Notes: a model not told the origin generated them from the letters alone. A stretch of 54,631 nt of DNA from Clostridium homopropionicum DSM 5847 (GCF_001263795.1 NZ_LHUR01000017.1:1-54631); one strand, 5' to 3'. Shown: positions 34,584-44,662, counted from the stretch's first letter. Numbers and translations: made by a program.

Positions 34584-35198
34584 ATGAGTAAATATGTTAT
34601 CAACTCTAACGATATCGATTCTGTATATGATTTAAGAGATATCTTATCTCAAAAAATTTTCAATATATTGAAAGATAAAAGGCCTATCATTTTTTTATGC
34701 ATTGGCACAGATAGATCTACAGGTGATAGCCTAGGACCTTTAGTAGGAAATAGATTACGTTACATTATAGGTAAAGATTTTTATCTATATGGAACTTTAG
34801 AATTTCCTGTGCACGCTAAAAACTTAGTATCTGTTATTGATGAAATAAACTCTAAATATGAAAATCCATACATAATTGCTATTGATGCTTGTCTTGGTAG
34901 TATTCAAAGCATCGGTAATATAATAATAGAAGATAAACCCCTATCTCCTGGAGCTGCAATGAATAAGCAACTTCCTAAAGTTGGAAATTTAAGCATAACT
35001 GGTATTGTAAACATTTCTGGGGCTTTAGAATTCATGGTTCTTCAAAACACTCGATTATTTACTGTCATGCATCTTTCTGATGTGATTTATCGAGGTATTT
35101 ATCATTGTATATTAAAAACTGTAGGCTATAAAAAAGCATCTGATTTTAGTATTAGCTTATCTAATAAAATAAGTAGACTGCTAGATTCAAATAGTTAA
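34584..35198 (+). CDS. yyaC: Spore protease-like protein YyaC
   Basis: A 204-residue protein of the YyaC (DUF1256) family, related to the germination protease Gpr hydrolase fold. The motifs FLCIGTDRSTGDSLGPLVG and IIAIDACLGS are present. It is the only plus-strand gene between 22.4 and 45 kb and is conserved in spore formers, which supports a sporulating host. AAAGGAGG seven bases before the ATG sets the start, 11 codons inside the open frame. I could not identify a sporulation sigma-factor promoter. Confidence 0.9.
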   Translation: MSKYVINSNDIDSVYDLRDILSQKIFNILKDKRPIIFLCIGTDRSTGDSLGPLVGNRLRYIIGKDFYLYGTLEFPVHAKNLVSVIDEINSKYENPYIIAIDACLGSIQSIGNIIIEDKPLSPGAAMNKQLPKVGNLSITGIVNISGALEFMVLQNTRLFTVMHLSDVIYRGIYHCILKTVGYKKASDFSISLSNKISRLLDSNS

Positions 35199-35202
35199 CA
35201 TA

Positions 35203-35240
35203 AAATAAAATAACTCCACATATAAGGAGTTATTTTATTT
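35203..35240. terminator. Bidirectional terminator between yyaC and the DUF4446 gene
   Basis: A 15-bp inverted repeat with the GC core ACTCC/GGAGT and A/T tails on both sides, placed between convergent genes. Confidence 0.85.
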
Positions 35241-35243
35241 TAA

Positions 35244-35750
35244 TTATTTAAATATTTTATTGCATGCATTTTGCAATACTTCCTCTTCTTCATCAGATAA
35301 ATCATATCTTGATATTCCTTCGTCAATAGGTTTAGCATATACGGTGCTATCGTGCCTTCCATATATACCTGTAAGTATTACTCCATCATTATTTTCATTT
35401 AATAGAGCTATAGAAAAACTTAAATCACTACCAACATCATCAAAAGCTTTATATCTTAATATTGATATCTTTTGAAAACACTCTTTTAATTTGTCTTCTA
35501 TATTATCTTGCCTATTTTTAACATCATGAGCTATTGTTTTTACTTCATCTATATTATCTAAGTAATTTACAATAATTTCTTCTATGTTTTTATTATTTAT
35601 ACCTCTTGTTAATTTTCTATATTTAGTATCTAATTTACTTATTGATCTTGCTAATGATATTAACATTATTAGCATTATTAAAATTATTACTGAAAGACCA
35701 ACTATTATATAAGCCTCTAAGCCATTCATTAATTGCGAAATACTGTTCAT
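35244..35750 (-). CDS. DUF4446 membrane-anchored protein
   Basis: A 168-residue protein with one N-terminal membrane helix (about 13-33), a coiled-coil-prone middle, and the conserved RYKAFDDVGSDLSFSIALL and GRHDSTVYAKPI blocks of DUF4446. It always sits next to parB in clostridia, so a role linked to the cell cycle or origin is possible, but none is known. It lies downstream of parB, separated by a parS site. Confidence 0.88.
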   Translation of the reverse strand: MNSISQLMNGLEAYIIVGLSVIILIMLIMLISLARSISKLDTKYRKLTRGINNKNIEEIIVNYLDNIDEVKTIAHDVKNRQDNIEDKLKECFQKISILRYKAFDDVGSDLSFSIALLNENNDGVILTGIYGRHDSTVYAKPIDEGISRYDLSDEEEEVLQNACNKIFK

Positions 35751-35766
35751 TTAATTGTCCTCCCAT

Positions 35767-35782
35767 TGTTTCACGTGAAACA
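35767..35782. promoter_or_regulatory. parS: parS centromere site
   Basis: TGTTTCACGTGAAACA is the perfect 16-bp palindromic parS consensus bound by ParB/Spo0J. It abuts the last base of the parB stop codon. Confidence 0.95.
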
Positions 35783-36619
35783 TTATATATTTAATACATC
35801 AATAATTCTTTGTAACTCTTCTTCTGAATAATACTCAATCGTTATTTTACCTTTATTACCATTAGTTTTAAAAACAACCTTTGTATCAAACAAATTTTCC
35901 AATTTAGTTTTTATATCATTATAATATGGATTATTTTCATTTTGTTTTTTAGGCTTTTTAGCTTTACCTATATTTTTAATTAATGCCTCAACATCCCTTA
36001 CATTTAACTGTTCATCTATAATCATCTGTGCAAATTTATACTGAAGATCTTTATCTTCTAATGGAAGCAGTGCCCTTCCATGTCCTTCAGTGATTACACC
36101 TTCAATTAAATACTCCTGAACTCTAGAGTCTAAGTTCAATAATCTAATGCAATTAGCAATAGCAGCTCTCGATTTACCTATTCTTTTACTTAATAATTCT
36201 TGAGTAAAATCAAATTCTTCTAATAACTTTTTATATGCAATAGCTTCTTCAATAGGATTTAAATCTTCCCTTTGGATATTTTCAATTAAAGAAATTTCTA
36301 AAACTTGCTTATCATCTAAATCTAATATAACAGCTGGTACCTCTTTTAGACCAATTGCCTTAGCAGCTCTCCATCTTCTCTCACCAGCTACAATTAGATA
36401 ATAATTTCCTTCTTTTTTTAATACTAGGGGTTGAATTATTCCATGTTCTTTTATAGACTCAGAAAGTTGAATGATTTTATCTTCGTCAAAATTCTTTCTT
36501 GGTTGTGAATTATTAGGTTTTATCAAATTAATTTTAACTTTAAGAATGTTATCTTCATTAGAATTTTCTTCAGGAATTAAAGCTCCGAGACCTTTTCCTA
36601 ATCCAAACTTTTTAGTCAA
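35783..36619 (-). CDS. parB: Chromosome partitioning protein ParB (Spo0J)
   Basis: ParB CTPase clamp of 278 residues that loads at parS and spreads to organise the origin region. The N-terminal KFGLGKGLGALIPE is the ParA-stimulating start, followed by the CTP-binding motifs GERRWRAAK and ENIQREDLNPIEEA, a helix-turn-helix (TQELLSKRIGKSRAAIANCIRLL) and a dimerising C-terminus. It is directly downstream of parA, with parS on either side of the pair. Confidence 0.95.
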   Translation of the reverse strand: MTKKFGLGKGLGALIPEENSNEDNILKVKINLIKPNNSQPRKNFDEDKIIQLSESIKEHGIIQPLVLKKEGNYYLIVAGERRWRAAKAIGLKEVPAVILDLDDKQVLEISLIENIQREDLNPIEEAIAYKKLLEEFDFTQELLSKRIGKSRAAIANCIRLLNLDSRVQEYLIEGVITEGHGRALLPLEDKDLQYKFAQMIIDEQLNVRDVEALIKNIGKAKKPKKQNENNPYYNDIKTKLENLFDTKVVFKTNGNKGKITIEYYSEEELQRIIDVLNI

Positions 36620-36626
36620 TGTTAAT

Positions 36627-37394
36627 TCACGCTCCTTGTTTACTTAAAAATTCATCAGCTAACCTTTCATATGCTTCTGCACCCTTACATTTATCATCAT
36701 ATAACATAATTGGCAAACCAAAGCTAGGTGCTTCAGCAAGTCTAATATTTCTTGGTATATATGTATTATAAACTTTATCATTAAAATACTTATTAACTTC
36801 TTCAACTACCTCATTACATAATTTTGTTCTATTATCATACATACTCATAATAACACCTTCAACTTCTAAACTCTTGTTAAGAGATTTTTTTACAAGCTGA
36901 ATTGTATTAATTAACTGCCCAACTCCTTCTAATGCATAAAATTCACACTGTATTGGTATTAAAACGCTATCTGCAGCAGTTAACGCATTGATTGTTAAAA
37001 ATCCTAGAGAAGGAGGACAGTCAATAAATATATATTCAAATTTATCTTTAATAGCTTTTATTTTGTCCCTTAAAATTGTTTCTCTATTTTCCTTAGAAAT
37101 TAATTCAATTTCCGCACCGACCAATTCCATGTTTGATGGAACAATATAAAAGTTATTTATAAGTTCACTTTCAAACATAGCTTCATCAATGGATATATCT
37201 GAAGCTAGTACATCATAAATAGAGTATTTAATTTTGCTTTTATCAATTCCAAGTCCGCTAGTAGTATTACCTTGTGGATCTATATCTATGGCCAAGACTT
37301 TATGTCCGTTCATAGCTAAGTTTGCACAAAGATTAATGTTTGTAGTAGTTTTACCTACTCCTCCCTTTTGATTAAAGATACATACTACCTTCAT
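36627..37394 (-). CDS. parA: Chromosome partitioning ATPase ParA (Soj)
   Basis: Walker-type ATPase of 255 residues, partner of ParB in origin segregation and, in Bacillus, a regulator of DnaA. The deviant Walker A is FNQKGGVGKTTTNIN, and the other motifs are DIDPQGNTTSG and FIDCPPSLGFLT. There are 7 bases between its stop and parB. Its nearness to oriC and dnaA fits the Soj role. Confidence 0.95.
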   Translation of the reverse strand: MKVVCIFNQKGGVGKTTTNINLCANLAMNGHKVLAIDIDPQGNTTSGLGIDKSKIKYSIYDVLASDISIDEAMFESELINNFYIVPSNMELVGAEIELISKENRETILRDKIKAIKDKFEYIFIDCPPSLGFLTINALTAADSVLIPIQCEFYALEGVGQLINTIQLVKKSLNKSLEVEGVIMSMYDNRTKLCNEVVEEVNKYFNDKVYNTYIPRNIRLAEAPSFGLPIMLYDDKCKGAEAYERLADEFLSKQGA

Positions 37395-37518
37395 TTTATC
37401 CCCCCTTGTATTTTAAAAAATACATATAAAATTAAATATAATATTTTACTTATTTACATTATAATATCTCTATTAAAATTTATAAAGCATAACTTGTTAT
37501 AAAAATAATTAAAATAAA

Positions 37519-37550
37519 AAAACACCTAAAAATAATAAAAATAGGTGTTT
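37519..37550 (-). terminator. Terminator after noc
   Basis: AACACCTA/TAGGTGTT stem with an A/T loop, followed on the minus strand by a long T tract. It lies between the noc stop and parA, immediately next to the second parS. Confidence 0.75.
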
Positions 37551-37566
37551 TGTTTCACGTGAAACA
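37551..37566. promoter_or_regulatory. parS: Second parS centromere site
   Basis: TGTTTCACGTGAAACA, identical to the copy at 35767, between noc and parA. The two sites are 1.8 kb apart and bracket parA-parB. Confidence 0.95.
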
Positions 37567-37588
37567 TTAAATTATTAAAAAAGAATAT

Positions 37589-38368
37589 TTAATTTTTAGG
37601 TATAGTAATCGTAACTTGTATTTTATCTTCTAATTCTTTAGTTTTATATGAAGCATTAATACCAAACTTATCAAAAACTTGCTTTACAGTATTAACGTAA
37701 ACCTTAGGACTAAAGATGCCTTTTATTCTCTTTTTCCCATCAGAAGCTAAATCTTTAGAATTTAGTTTTAAAATTTCCTTATTAATTAATAGTTCAGTAT
37801 CTTTAACATTAAGCTTCTTTTTAATTACAACACTTAATACTTTTTTCTGTAATTCAATATTAGGAAGTTTTAATAGAGCTCTAGCATGTCTTTCTGTTAA
37901 ATAATTTTCTAAAAGCAATTCCCTTAAACTGCTATCTAACTTCAGAATTCTCATCTTGTTTGCTATCGTTGACTGTTTTTTACCTATAATAGAAGCTAAT
38001 TGTTCTTGAGTATAATTATATTCAGAAATAAGATTTTGATATGCTTCAGCCTCTTCTATAAAATTTAAATCTTCTCTTTGAATATTCTCAAGTAAAGCAA
38101 CAGCAGCTGAATCTTTCGTATTTATGTCAACTACTATTGCAGGCACCATAATTAGTCCAGCTTTCTTTGCAGCGCGCAGCCTTCTTTCTCCTGCCACTAG
38201 TTCATACTTACCATCCTTGAGCACCCTGACAGAAAGAGGTTGAATAATTCCATAAACTTTTATTGATTCTGCTAATTCATCAATAGTCTCTTCATTAAAG
38301 TATTTTCTAGGCTGATTTTCATTTGGAATAATTAAATCAGTAGAAATCTCAATAATTTCTTTTTGCAT
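37589..38368 (-). CDS. noc: Nucleoid occlusion-type ParB homologue (Noc)
   Basis: A second ParB-family protein, 259 residues, next to rsmG as noc is in Bacillus. It shows GERRLRAAKKAGL and ENIQREDLNFIEEAEAY (CTP-binding), the helix-turn-helix region TQEQLASIIGKKQSTIANKMRIL, and a Noc-like C-terminus (VYVNTVKQVFDKF...ITIPKN). It begins at the IIEISTDLIIPN strand and lacks the N-terminal membrane-binding amphipathic helix of Bacillus Noc. An in-frame ATG three codons earlier is too close to the GAGGG site. A Noc-box-like sequence lies inside mnmE. Confidence 0.85.
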   Translation of the reverse strand: MQKEIIEISTDLIIPNENQPRKYFNEETIDELAESIKVYGIIQPLSVRVLKDGKYELVAGERRLRAAKKAGLIMVPAIVVDINTKDSAAVALLENIQREDLNFIEEAEAYQNLISEYNYTQEQLASIIGKKQSTIANKMRILKLDSSLRELLLENYLTERHARALLKLPNIELQKKVLSVVIKKKLNVKDTELLINKEILKLNSKDLASDGKKRIKGIFSPKVYVNTVKQVFDKFGINASYKTKELEDKIQVTITIPKN

Positions 38369-38404
38369 ATTTCCCATCCCTCGATTAACTATAAATTTGG
38401 TTAT

Positions 38405-39136
38405 TTATAATAAAGGCTTTTTCGATACTATACCAGCTTTTCTTGGATACTGTTTAGGGGTATTCTTCATCTTTTTTATAATCACTAAATTGTGTTTTAG
38501 ATCACTATTTTCAATCTGTACCTCTATTAAATCAATAAGCTTTCCACCTAATTCATTAATAGCTCTTTTACTTTCGCTCACTTCACTTTCAACTGACGGA
38601 CCCTTTAATGCTACAAAATATCCACCTACTTTAGCATAAGGTAAACAAAACTCAGATAAAACAGCTAAATTAGCAACAGCCCTAGACACTACAATATCAA
38701 ATTTTTCTCTAAACTTTGGATTAGCTCCGTACTCTTCTGCTCTACCATGAATAGTAGTTACGCCTTTAATTCCAATATTCTCTGAAATACTCTCTAAAAC
38801 ATTAATTCTCTTTTTTAAAGAATCCAATAATACCATTTCTAATTCAGGCTTTACTATTTTCATAGGTATACCTGGAAATCCTCCACCAGTACCAACGTCA
38901 ATAACTTTTACAGCATCCTTTAATGGCTCAAATTTAAATATTTTTATTGAATCTATAAAATGCTTTTTTACAATTTCTAAATCATCTATTATTGCTGTTA
39001 AATTAACCTTTTCATTCCAGGACTTAAGCAAGCTCATATATTGCATAAATTGATTGTATTTATTTTCATCAAATTCTAAGCCAACATCATTTACAGCGGA
39101 ATTTAATAAGTCATAGTACTTATTATTCTCTTCCAT
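38405..39136 (-). CDS. rsmG: 16S rRNA m7G527 methyltransferase
   Basis: S-adenosylmethionine-dependent enzyme that methylates G527 of 16S rRNA (GidB), 243 residues. The binding motif [15 protein letters not shown] and the catalytic-region [18 protein letters not shown] are clear. It is co-directional with mnmG, 14 bases downstream, in the standard mnmE-mnmG-rsmG block. Confidence 0.96.
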   Translation of the reverse strand: MEENNKYYDLLNSAVNDVGLEFDENKYNQFMQYMSLLKSWNEKVNLTAIIDDLEIVKKHFIDSIKIFKFEPLKDAVKVIDVGTGGGFPGIPMKIVKPELEMVLLDSLKKRINVLESISENIGIKGVTTIHGRAEEYGANPKFREKFDIVVSRAVANLAVLSEFCLPYAKVGGYFVALKGPSVESEVSESKRAINELGGKLIDLIEVQIENSDLKHNLVIIKKMKNTPKQYPRKAGIVSKKPLL

Positions 39137-39150
39137 TCAGTTAAATCCTC

Positions 39151-41034
39151 CTATTTTTTGGTATTTCTATTATATTGTTCAAGAATTACTAAAAGAACAG
39201 ATATATCTGCAGGGGAAACTCCCGAAATTCTAGATGCCTGCCCTAAATTAACAGGTCTTATTTTATCTAATTTTTGTATTGCCTCAACTCTAAGACCCTT
39301 GGCAGTTTTATAATCAAATTCTTCAGGAATTAATCTATCTTCAATTTTTTTAAATTGCTCAACTTGTTCTAATTGCTTTTGAATATAGCCTTCATATTTA
39401 GACATAATATTTACTTCTTCCTGAACTTCTTTAGGAAGTAGAGGCCTATTTTCATCCAATTTTTCTACACTAAAATAATTAAGTTCAGGTCTTTTAATTA
39501 ATTCATATAGACTTATTGGTTTTCTCAATGAAACAGAATTTATACTTTCTAAAAATTCATTAACTTCATTCTTATTAGTAATTTGTAAATTCTTTAATCT
39601 ATCTATTTCATTATCTATGTCAGTCTTTCTTTTAATAAATCTTTCATATCTAGCTTCTGTCACAAGCCCAATTCCATATCCAATCTCAGTTAATCTCAAA
39701 TCAGCATTGTCTTGTCTTAAGAGCAACCTATATTCAGCTCTAGAAGTCATCATTCTATAAGGTTCTAGAGTACCTTTTGTAACTAAGTCATCAATCAAAA
39801 CACCTATATAAGCTTGAGATCTATCTAAAATAAGTGGTTCTTTATTTTGTACTTTCAAGGCTGCATTAATTCCAGCAATTAATCCCTGGCAAGCAGCTTC
39901 TTCATAGCCTGAGCTTCCATTCATTTGACCTGCTGAAAATAATCCACTGATATTCTTTAGTTCTAATGATAGTTTTAATTGTACAGGGTCAATGCAATCA
40001 TATTCAATAGCATAAGCTGTTCTCATCATCTGAGCATTTTCAAGCCCTGGAACGGATCTTATCATTTTAATTTGAACTTCCTCAGGAAGAGAACTAGACA
40101 TGCCTCCAATGTAAAGTTCTTCAGTATTCTCACCTTCTGGTTCTATGAAGATTTGATGTTGGAGTTTTTCAGGGAATCTCATAATTTTATCTTCAAAAGA
40201 CGGACAATATCTTGGTCCAACACTTTTTATAGAGCCATTATACAAAGGTGATCTATCAATATTATCTAGAACCACTTGCTTTGTATTATCATTAGAATAA
40301 GTTAAATAACATGATATCTGTTCTCTATCTACATTATCATTCATAAAAGAAAATGGAATAATTTTGTCGTCACCTTTTTGCTCTATCATTTTTGAAAAAT
40401 CAACAGAGTTCCTGTTTATTCTTGCTGGAGTTCCAGTTTTAAATCTTCTCAAGTTTATTCCATGCTTAATTAAATTTTCAGATAATATATATGCACCAGA
40501 TAAACCACTAGGACCACCATCATAACTAACTTCACCAATGATAATTCTAGATTTTAAATATACTCCAGTACACAAAACAACAGCCTTAGTTTTAAAATAA
40601 GCTCCTGTTCGCGTAAGCACTCCCTTAACTTTTCCATCTTCAATTTCTATTTCAACTATTTCTGTTTGCTTTAAATCTAGATTTTTTTCATTCTCTAATA
40701 CATGCTTCATAGTTTCAGAATATCTTCTCTTATCTGCTTGAACCCTTAGAGAATGGACTGCTGGTCCTTTCGATGTATTTAACATTCTTGATTGAATAAA
40801 AGTTTTATCGATATTTATTGCCATTTCTCCACCTAAAGCGTCAATTTCCCTTACTAAGTGACCTTTAGCAGTCCCACCAATATTAGGATTACATGGCATC
40901 ATAGCAACACTTGCCAAATCAGTAGCACATACTAGTGTTTTTGCCCCTAATCTTGCACTAGCAAGAGAAGCTTCACATCCAGCATGGCCTGCGCCTACAA
41001 CAACTACGTCGTATTCCCCTGCAAAATAACTCAT
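39151..41034 (-). CDS. mnmG: tRNA uridine-5-carboxymethylaminomethyl enzyme MnmG (GidA)
   Basis: FAD-dependent partner of MnmE that modifies the wobble uridine of several tRNAs, 627 residues. The FAD fold [36 protein letters not shown] and the [13 protein letters not shown] signature are present, with the C-terminal helical domain ending [15 protein letters not shown]. It lies 12 bases after mnmE. Confidence 0.97.
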   Translation of the reverse strand: MSYFAGEYDVVVVGAGHAGCEASLASARLGAKTLVCATDLASVAMMPCNPNIGGTAKGHLVREIDALGGEMAINIDKTFIQSRMLNTSKGPAVHSLRVQADKRRYSETMKHVLENEKNLDLKQTEIVEIEIEDGKVKGVLTRTGAYFKTKAVVLCTGVYLKSRIIIGEVSYDGGPSGLSGAYILSENLIKHGINLRRFKTGTPARINRNSVDFSKMIEQKGDDKIIPFSFMNDNVDREQISCYLTYSNDNTKQVVLDNIDRSPLYNGSIKSVGPRYCPSFEDKIMRFPEKLQHQIFIEPEGENTEELYIGGMSSSLPEEVQIKMIRSVPGLENAQMMRTAYAIEYDCIDPVQLKLSLELKNISGLFSAGQMNGSSGYEEAACQGLIAGINAALKVQNKEPLILDRSQAYIGVLIDDLVTKGTLEPYRMMTSRAEYRLLLRQDNADLRLTEIGYGIGLVTEARYERFIKRKTDIDNEIDRLKNLQITNKNEVNEFLESINSVSLRKPISLYELIKRPELNYFSVEKLDENRPLLPKEVQEEVNIMSKYEGYIQKQLEQVEQFKKIEDRLIPEEFDYKTAKGLRVEAIQKLDKIRPVNLGQASRISGVSPADISVLLVILEQYNRNTKK

Positions 41035-41046
41035 ACGTTCCTCCCC

Positions 41047-42426
41047 TTATTTTCCTAAACAGAATTTAGAAAATATCCTGTCTATAATATCCTCTTCAAT
41101 AGTATCTCCCGAAATTTCTCCCATAATTTTCCAAGTATTTTTTAAATCTATCGCTGCTAAATCTATTGCAAAAGTATTATTAAGAGCTTCTACAGCTGCT
41201 TCTAAGTTCTCCTCAGCTCTAATTAAGGCTTCTTTATGTCTTGAATTAGTTATCATTACGTCCTTAGAATTAACCTCACCTTTGAAAAACAGCTCTTTTA
41301 TAGTATTTTTAAATTCCTTTATACCTTCTCCAGTTTTAGCAGAAACATCTATTATATAGCGTGAATCTAATGCTTTTATATCACTCTTATCTATTTTAAA
41401 TTCTAAATCCATTTTATTCAATAATACAATATACTTTTTATCTTTAATAAAATTAATTATTTCTCTATCTTCTTCAGTGAATTCCGAACTAACATCCAAA
41501 ACAAAAACTACTAAATCAGCAGCATTTACCTTTTCTTTTGACCGTTCTACTCCTATTTTCTCAACTACATCCTCTGTTTCCCTGATTCCAGCAGTATCTA
41601 CAATTTTTATTGGAATACCATCTATACTTATATATTCTTCAATAACATCTCTAGTAGTTCCTGGAATATCCGTAACTATTGCTCTTTTTTCCATTAAAAG
41701 CGCATTTAAAATTGATGACTTCCCAACATTAGGCTTACCAACAATTACAGTATTTAATCCTTCTCTTAAAATTTTCCCCTCATCAGCACTATCAAGAAGT
41801 TCTCTTATTTTATTTATTAAAAACTGAATATCTGACTTTGATTTTTCAGCAGTTACTTCTTCTAAGTCATCCTCTGGATAATCAACTGTAGCTTCTATAT
41901 GAGCAATAACTTCTAAAAGTTTATCCCTAAGATTCATTATTTCCCGGGAAAGCTTTCCTCCGGATTGTTCTAATGCTGATTTAACACTCAATTCAGTTTT
42001 TGCAGTTATAATATCAATAACAGCTTCAGCTTGACTTAAATCTATTCTTCCATTTAAAAATGCTCGTTTTGTAAATTCTCCTGGATCAGCTAGTCTAGCC
42101 CCTGCTTTTATAACTTCTTCTAATATTCTTCTTGTAACTACTACACCACCATGGCAATTTATTTCAACAGTGTCCTCTGCAGTAAAGCTTCTAGGTCCTT
42201 TCATATAGCTTACAATTACTTCATCAAGTTTTTCCTCAGTTGCTTTATCTATTATAAAACCATATCTCATGGTATATGATTTAATATCCATTAATTTTTT
42301 TTCGTTTTTTCCTACAAAAATACTGCTTACAATACTTAAAGCTTTATTTCCTGAAACTCTTATAATTGATACTCCACTTTCACCTAAGTTCGTTGCTATA
42401 GCAGCAATTGTATCGAATTCTTTCAT
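41047..42426 (-). CDS. mnmE: tRNA modification GTPase MnmE (TrmE)
   Basis: GTPase that works with MnmG on wobble uridines, 459 residues. The tetrahydrofolate-binding N-domain (about 1-118) is followed by a helical domain holding the G domain ([34 protein letters not shown]), and it ends with the C-terminal FCLGK whose cysteine is universal. It leads mnmE-mnmG-rsmG-noc. Confidence 0.97.
   Translation of the reverse strand: MKEFDTIAAIATNLGESGVSIIRVSGNKALSIVSSIFVGKNEKKLMDIKSYTMRYGFIIDKATEEKLDEVIVSYMKGPRSFTAEDTVEINCHGGVVVTRRILEEVIKAGARLADPGEFTKRAFLNGRIDLSQAEAVIDIITAKTELSVKSALEQSGGKLSREIMNLRDKLLEVIAHIEATVDYPEDDLEEVTAEKSKSDIQFLINKIRELLDSADEGKILREGLNTVIVGKPNVGKSSILNALLMEKRAIVTDIPGTTRDVIEEYISIDGIPIKIVDTAGIRETEDVVEKIGVERSKEKVNAADLVVFVLDVSSEFTEEDREIINFIKDKKYIVLLNKMDLEFKIDKSDIKALDSRYIIDVSAKTGEGIKEFKNTIKELFFKGEVNSKDVMITNSRHKEALIRAEENLEAAVEALNNTFAIDLAAIDLKNTWKIMGEISGDTIEEDIIDRIFSKFCLGK
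41938..41953. promoter_or_regulatory. Noc-binding-site-like palindrome inside mnmE
   Basis: TATTTCCCGGGAAAGC matches the Bacillus Noc box ATTTCCCGGGAAAT at 13 of 14 positions. It is inside the mnmE coding sequence, about 4 kb from noc, where a chromosomal Noc site could sit. Confidence 0.5.
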
Positions 42427-42480
42427 TTCTTACATCCTTCCTAGATTATAGTAATATTAAATAAAATTAAAAGAAAGCCC

Positions 42481-43110
42481 CTAGGCTTTCTTCTTTAAAT
42501 CAACTACAACTTTTCTAAATGGCTCTTCACCTTCACTATATGTTATTATAGATGAATCATTTTGTAAAGCAGAATGAATTATTCTTCTTTCATAAGGATT
42601 CATTGGCTCAAGCTTAACAGCTCTATTAGTCTTCTTAGCCTTGAAAGCTATTTTATTAGCAAGCCTTATTAAGGTCTCTTCCCTTTTAGCTCTATAATTT
42701 TCAGTATCTAAAGTTACTCTCTTATAAGCGCCTTCATTATTTTTATTAACAACTAAACTTACTAAATATTGTAGAGAATCTAAGGTTTCGCCTCTGTAAC
42801 CTATTATTAATCCCATATTAGGACCAGTAAGGTTAATTTTTAATACATCATCTTCTTCTTTAATTCTTATCTCAGCTAATATTCCCATAGAATTTAATAC
42901 ATCTCTTAAGAATTTTTTAGCTTCTTCCTTTTTATCTTCCTTGACAGTTACTTCAATTTTTGCTTCCTTGCCTTTAAAAATTTTAAATAATCCTTTAGTA
43001 CCTTCTTCAATAACTTTAATTTCCACTTTATCTTCTGATAGATTAAGTTTCTTTAAAGCGTTTTCAATAGCTTCTTCTACAGTTTTTCCAGTCATTTCTA
43101 TTGATTTCAT
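42481..43110 (-). CDS. jag: RNA-binding protein Jag (KhpB)
   Basis: A 209-residue RNA-binding protein with an N-terminal Jag domain (MKSIEMTGKTVEEAIENAL), a KH domain (GLIIGYRGETLDSLQYLVSL) and an R3H domain (YERRIIHSAL...EPFRKVVV). In Firmicutes it pairs with KhpA in post-transcriptional control of the envelope. A GTG five codons upstream is possible, but the chosen ATG starts the conserved domain. It is directly downstream of yidC. Confidence 0.93.
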   Translation of the reverse strand: MKSIEMTGKTVEEAIENALKKLNLSEDKVEIKVIEEGTKGLFKIFKGKEAKIEVTVKEDKKEEAKKFLRDVLNSMGILAEIRIKEEDDVLKINLTGPNMGLIIGYRGETLDSLQYLVSLVVNKNNEGAYKRVTLDTENYRAKREETLIRLANKIAFKAKKTNRAVKLEPMNPYERRIIHSALQNDSSIITYSEGEEPFRKVVVDLKKKA

Positions 43111-43166
43111 ATTTATTAAAGACACCTGCCCTTCATAATATTAAAATAAGGCAAATTTCCACATTG

Positions 43167-43910
43167 TTATATCTTTTGTTTAGCTAGTTTATTATCTTCC
43201 ATTCTTTTGATAATAAAAGTTTGAACTATTTGAACAACACTATTAGTAACCCAATACAATACTAATGCAGTATTAAACTTAAAGCTCATAAAAGTGATAA
43301 GTATAGCCATACTTACACTCATAGTATTCATTTGTTTATTTTGAGCATTTTCCTGATTCTTAGGTGATATCATTATTGTGGAATAATAAGTTAAAGCTCC
43401 AGATAAAAGAGGTAAAATCCAAGTATACCATTTGTCAGGACTTAATACAGGAACTCCCATTAATTTAAGACCTAAAAAAGAAGCAGTATTAATATTTGGA
43501 TCTATTGTACTTAAATTATTAAATACATAGTACAACGCTATTAATATAGGCCATTGAATAATTAATGGTAAGCATCCACCTAGAGGATTAACTCCCTTTT
43601 CCTTATACAATTTCATTGTTTCTTGTTGTAGTTTTTGTGGATCGCTCTTATATTTAGTTTGTATTTTTTTTATTTCTGGTTGTAATTCATTCATTACTAC
43701 TGAAGATCTAATCTGTTTATAGTTTAAAGGAAATAATATACCCCTTATTATTATTGTAACTAAAATTATTGAAATACCATAAGATATGTTAGGACTAGTA
43801 AACACGCTTTGAACAGCACTATGTATTATATTAAAGAATTGAATAAAAGCATTGTTCAGCCAACTAGTTTTCACAGAAATTAACGCATAACTTAAAAAAG
43901 TAACTTCCAA
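43167..43910 (-). CDS. yidC: Membrane protein insertase YidC
   Basis: Oxa1/YidC insertase, 247 residues, five membrane helices. ISIILVTIIIRGILFPLNYKQI carries the conserved groove arginine. The cytoplasmic hairpin is LQPEIKKIQTKYKSDPQKLQ, and GVNPLGGCLPLIIQWPI is the family signature. The N-terminal region is short and not an obvious lipoprotein signal, unlike SpoIIIJ. It lies in the rpmH-rnpA-yidD-yidC-jag cluster. Confidence 0.95.
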   Translation of the reverse strand: MEVTFLSYALISVKTSWLNNAFIQFFNIIHSAVQSVFTSPNISYGISIILVTIIIRGILFPLNYKQIRSSVVMNELQPEIKKIQTKYKSDPQKLQQETMKLYKEKGVNPLGGCLPLIIQWPILIALYYVFNNLSTIDPNINTASFLGLKLMGVPVLSPDKWYTWILPLLSGALTYYSTIMISPKNQENAQNKQMNTMSVSMAILITFMSFKFNTALVLYWVTNSVVQIVQTFIIKRMEDNKLAKQKI

Positions 43911-43926
43911 ATCAAGACCTCCTTAA

Positions 43927-44136
43927 TTATTTAACTGGATCAAATCCACCTGGATTAAATGGATGACATTTTGATATTCTCTTCAAAGCCATAGCAACAC
44001 CTTTAAATACACCATATTTTTCAATTGCTTCAATAGCATACTGAGAACATGTTGGATAAAACCTGCAACTAGGTCTTTTTAGAGGTGAAATGTATTTTCT
44101 ATAAAATTTTATTATACTAAGAATAATTTTTTTCAT
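43927..44136 (-). CDS. yidD: Membrane protein insertion efficiency factor YidD
   Basis: A 69-residue protein with the full YidD signature: [29 protein letters not shown] and [11 protein letters not shown], and three conserved Cys. It assists YidC. Its start overlaps the rnpA end by 20 bases, and yidC follows after 16 bases. Confidence 0.95.
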   Translation of the reverse strand: MKKIILSIIKFYRKYISPLKRPSCRFYPTCSQYAIEAIEKYGVFKGVAMALKRISKCHPFNPGGFDPVK

Positions 44137-44476
44137 TATTATATAAACCTGCCTTGCTTAATAGGTTTAATACTGAACTCTCAATTTCTTTATATGTCTT
44201 TCCTTTTGAAGTATTTCTAGCTATAAAAACTAAATCATAGCCATTTTTTAATTCTCCTAAATGTAATCTATAACTCTCGCTTATCAATCTCTTTACTCTA
44301 CTTCTTACAACGCTATTTCCAACTTTTTTACTTACCGATATTCCTACTCTATTTTTATCATTGTTATAAAAATTACTAAATACATATAGCACTAAAAAAT
44401 AATTAGAATACGATTTTCCTTTTCTATAAACCCTACGAAACTCCACATTCTTTCTTATTTTCTGTTCTTTTTTCAT
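44117..44476 (-). CDS. rnpA: Ribonuclease P protein component
   Basis: Protein subunit of RNase P for tRNA 5' maturation, 119 residues. The RNA-binding signature reads [20 protein letters not shown]. The basic N-terminus begins [20 protein letters not shown]. It follows rpmH after an attenuator-like hairpin. Confidence 0.95.
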   Translation of the reverse strand: MKKEQKIRKNVEFRRVYRKGKSYSNYFLVLYVFSNFYNNDKNRVGISVSKKVGNSVVRSRVKRLISESYRLHLGELKNGYDLVFIARNTSKGKTYKEIESSVLNLLSKAGLYNNEKNYS

Positions 44477-44488
44477 AAAAGTGCTCCT

Positions 44489-44526
44489 TTTTTCTGCAAT
44501 TGCAGAAAAAGGCCACTAAAGCGGCC
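44489..44526 (-). terminator. Attenuator hairpin between rpmH and rnpA
   Basis: On the minus strand GGCCGC-TTTA-GTGGCC (44511-44526) is followed by TTTTT, a rho-independent terminator directly after rpmH. It runs into a second palindrome, TTTTTCTGCAATTGCAGAAAAA (44489-44510), that uses the same T run, so the two structures compete. Partial termination would give more rpmH than rnpA mRNA. Confidence 0.7.
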
Positions 44527-44527
44527 C

Positions 44528-44662
44528 TTATGCTGACAATTTCTTTCTTCCTTTTTGTCTTCTTCTCTTAAGAACATTTCTTCCATTTAAAGTACTCATT
44601 CTTTTTCTAAATCCGTGCTCTCTTTTTCTTTGCTTTTTCTTTGGTTGATATGTCATTTTCAT
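44528..44662 (-). CDS. rpmH: 50S ribosomal protein L34
   Basis: A 44-residue, extremely basic protein that reads [18 protein letters not shown], then [20 protein letters not shown] and ends KKLSA, a clear L34. GGAGGTGG stands six bases before the ATG. It is the first gene left of oriC and reads away from dnaA. Confidence 0.97.
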   Translation of the reverse strand: MKMTYQPKKKQRKREHGFRKRMSTLNGRNVLKRRRQKGRKKLSA

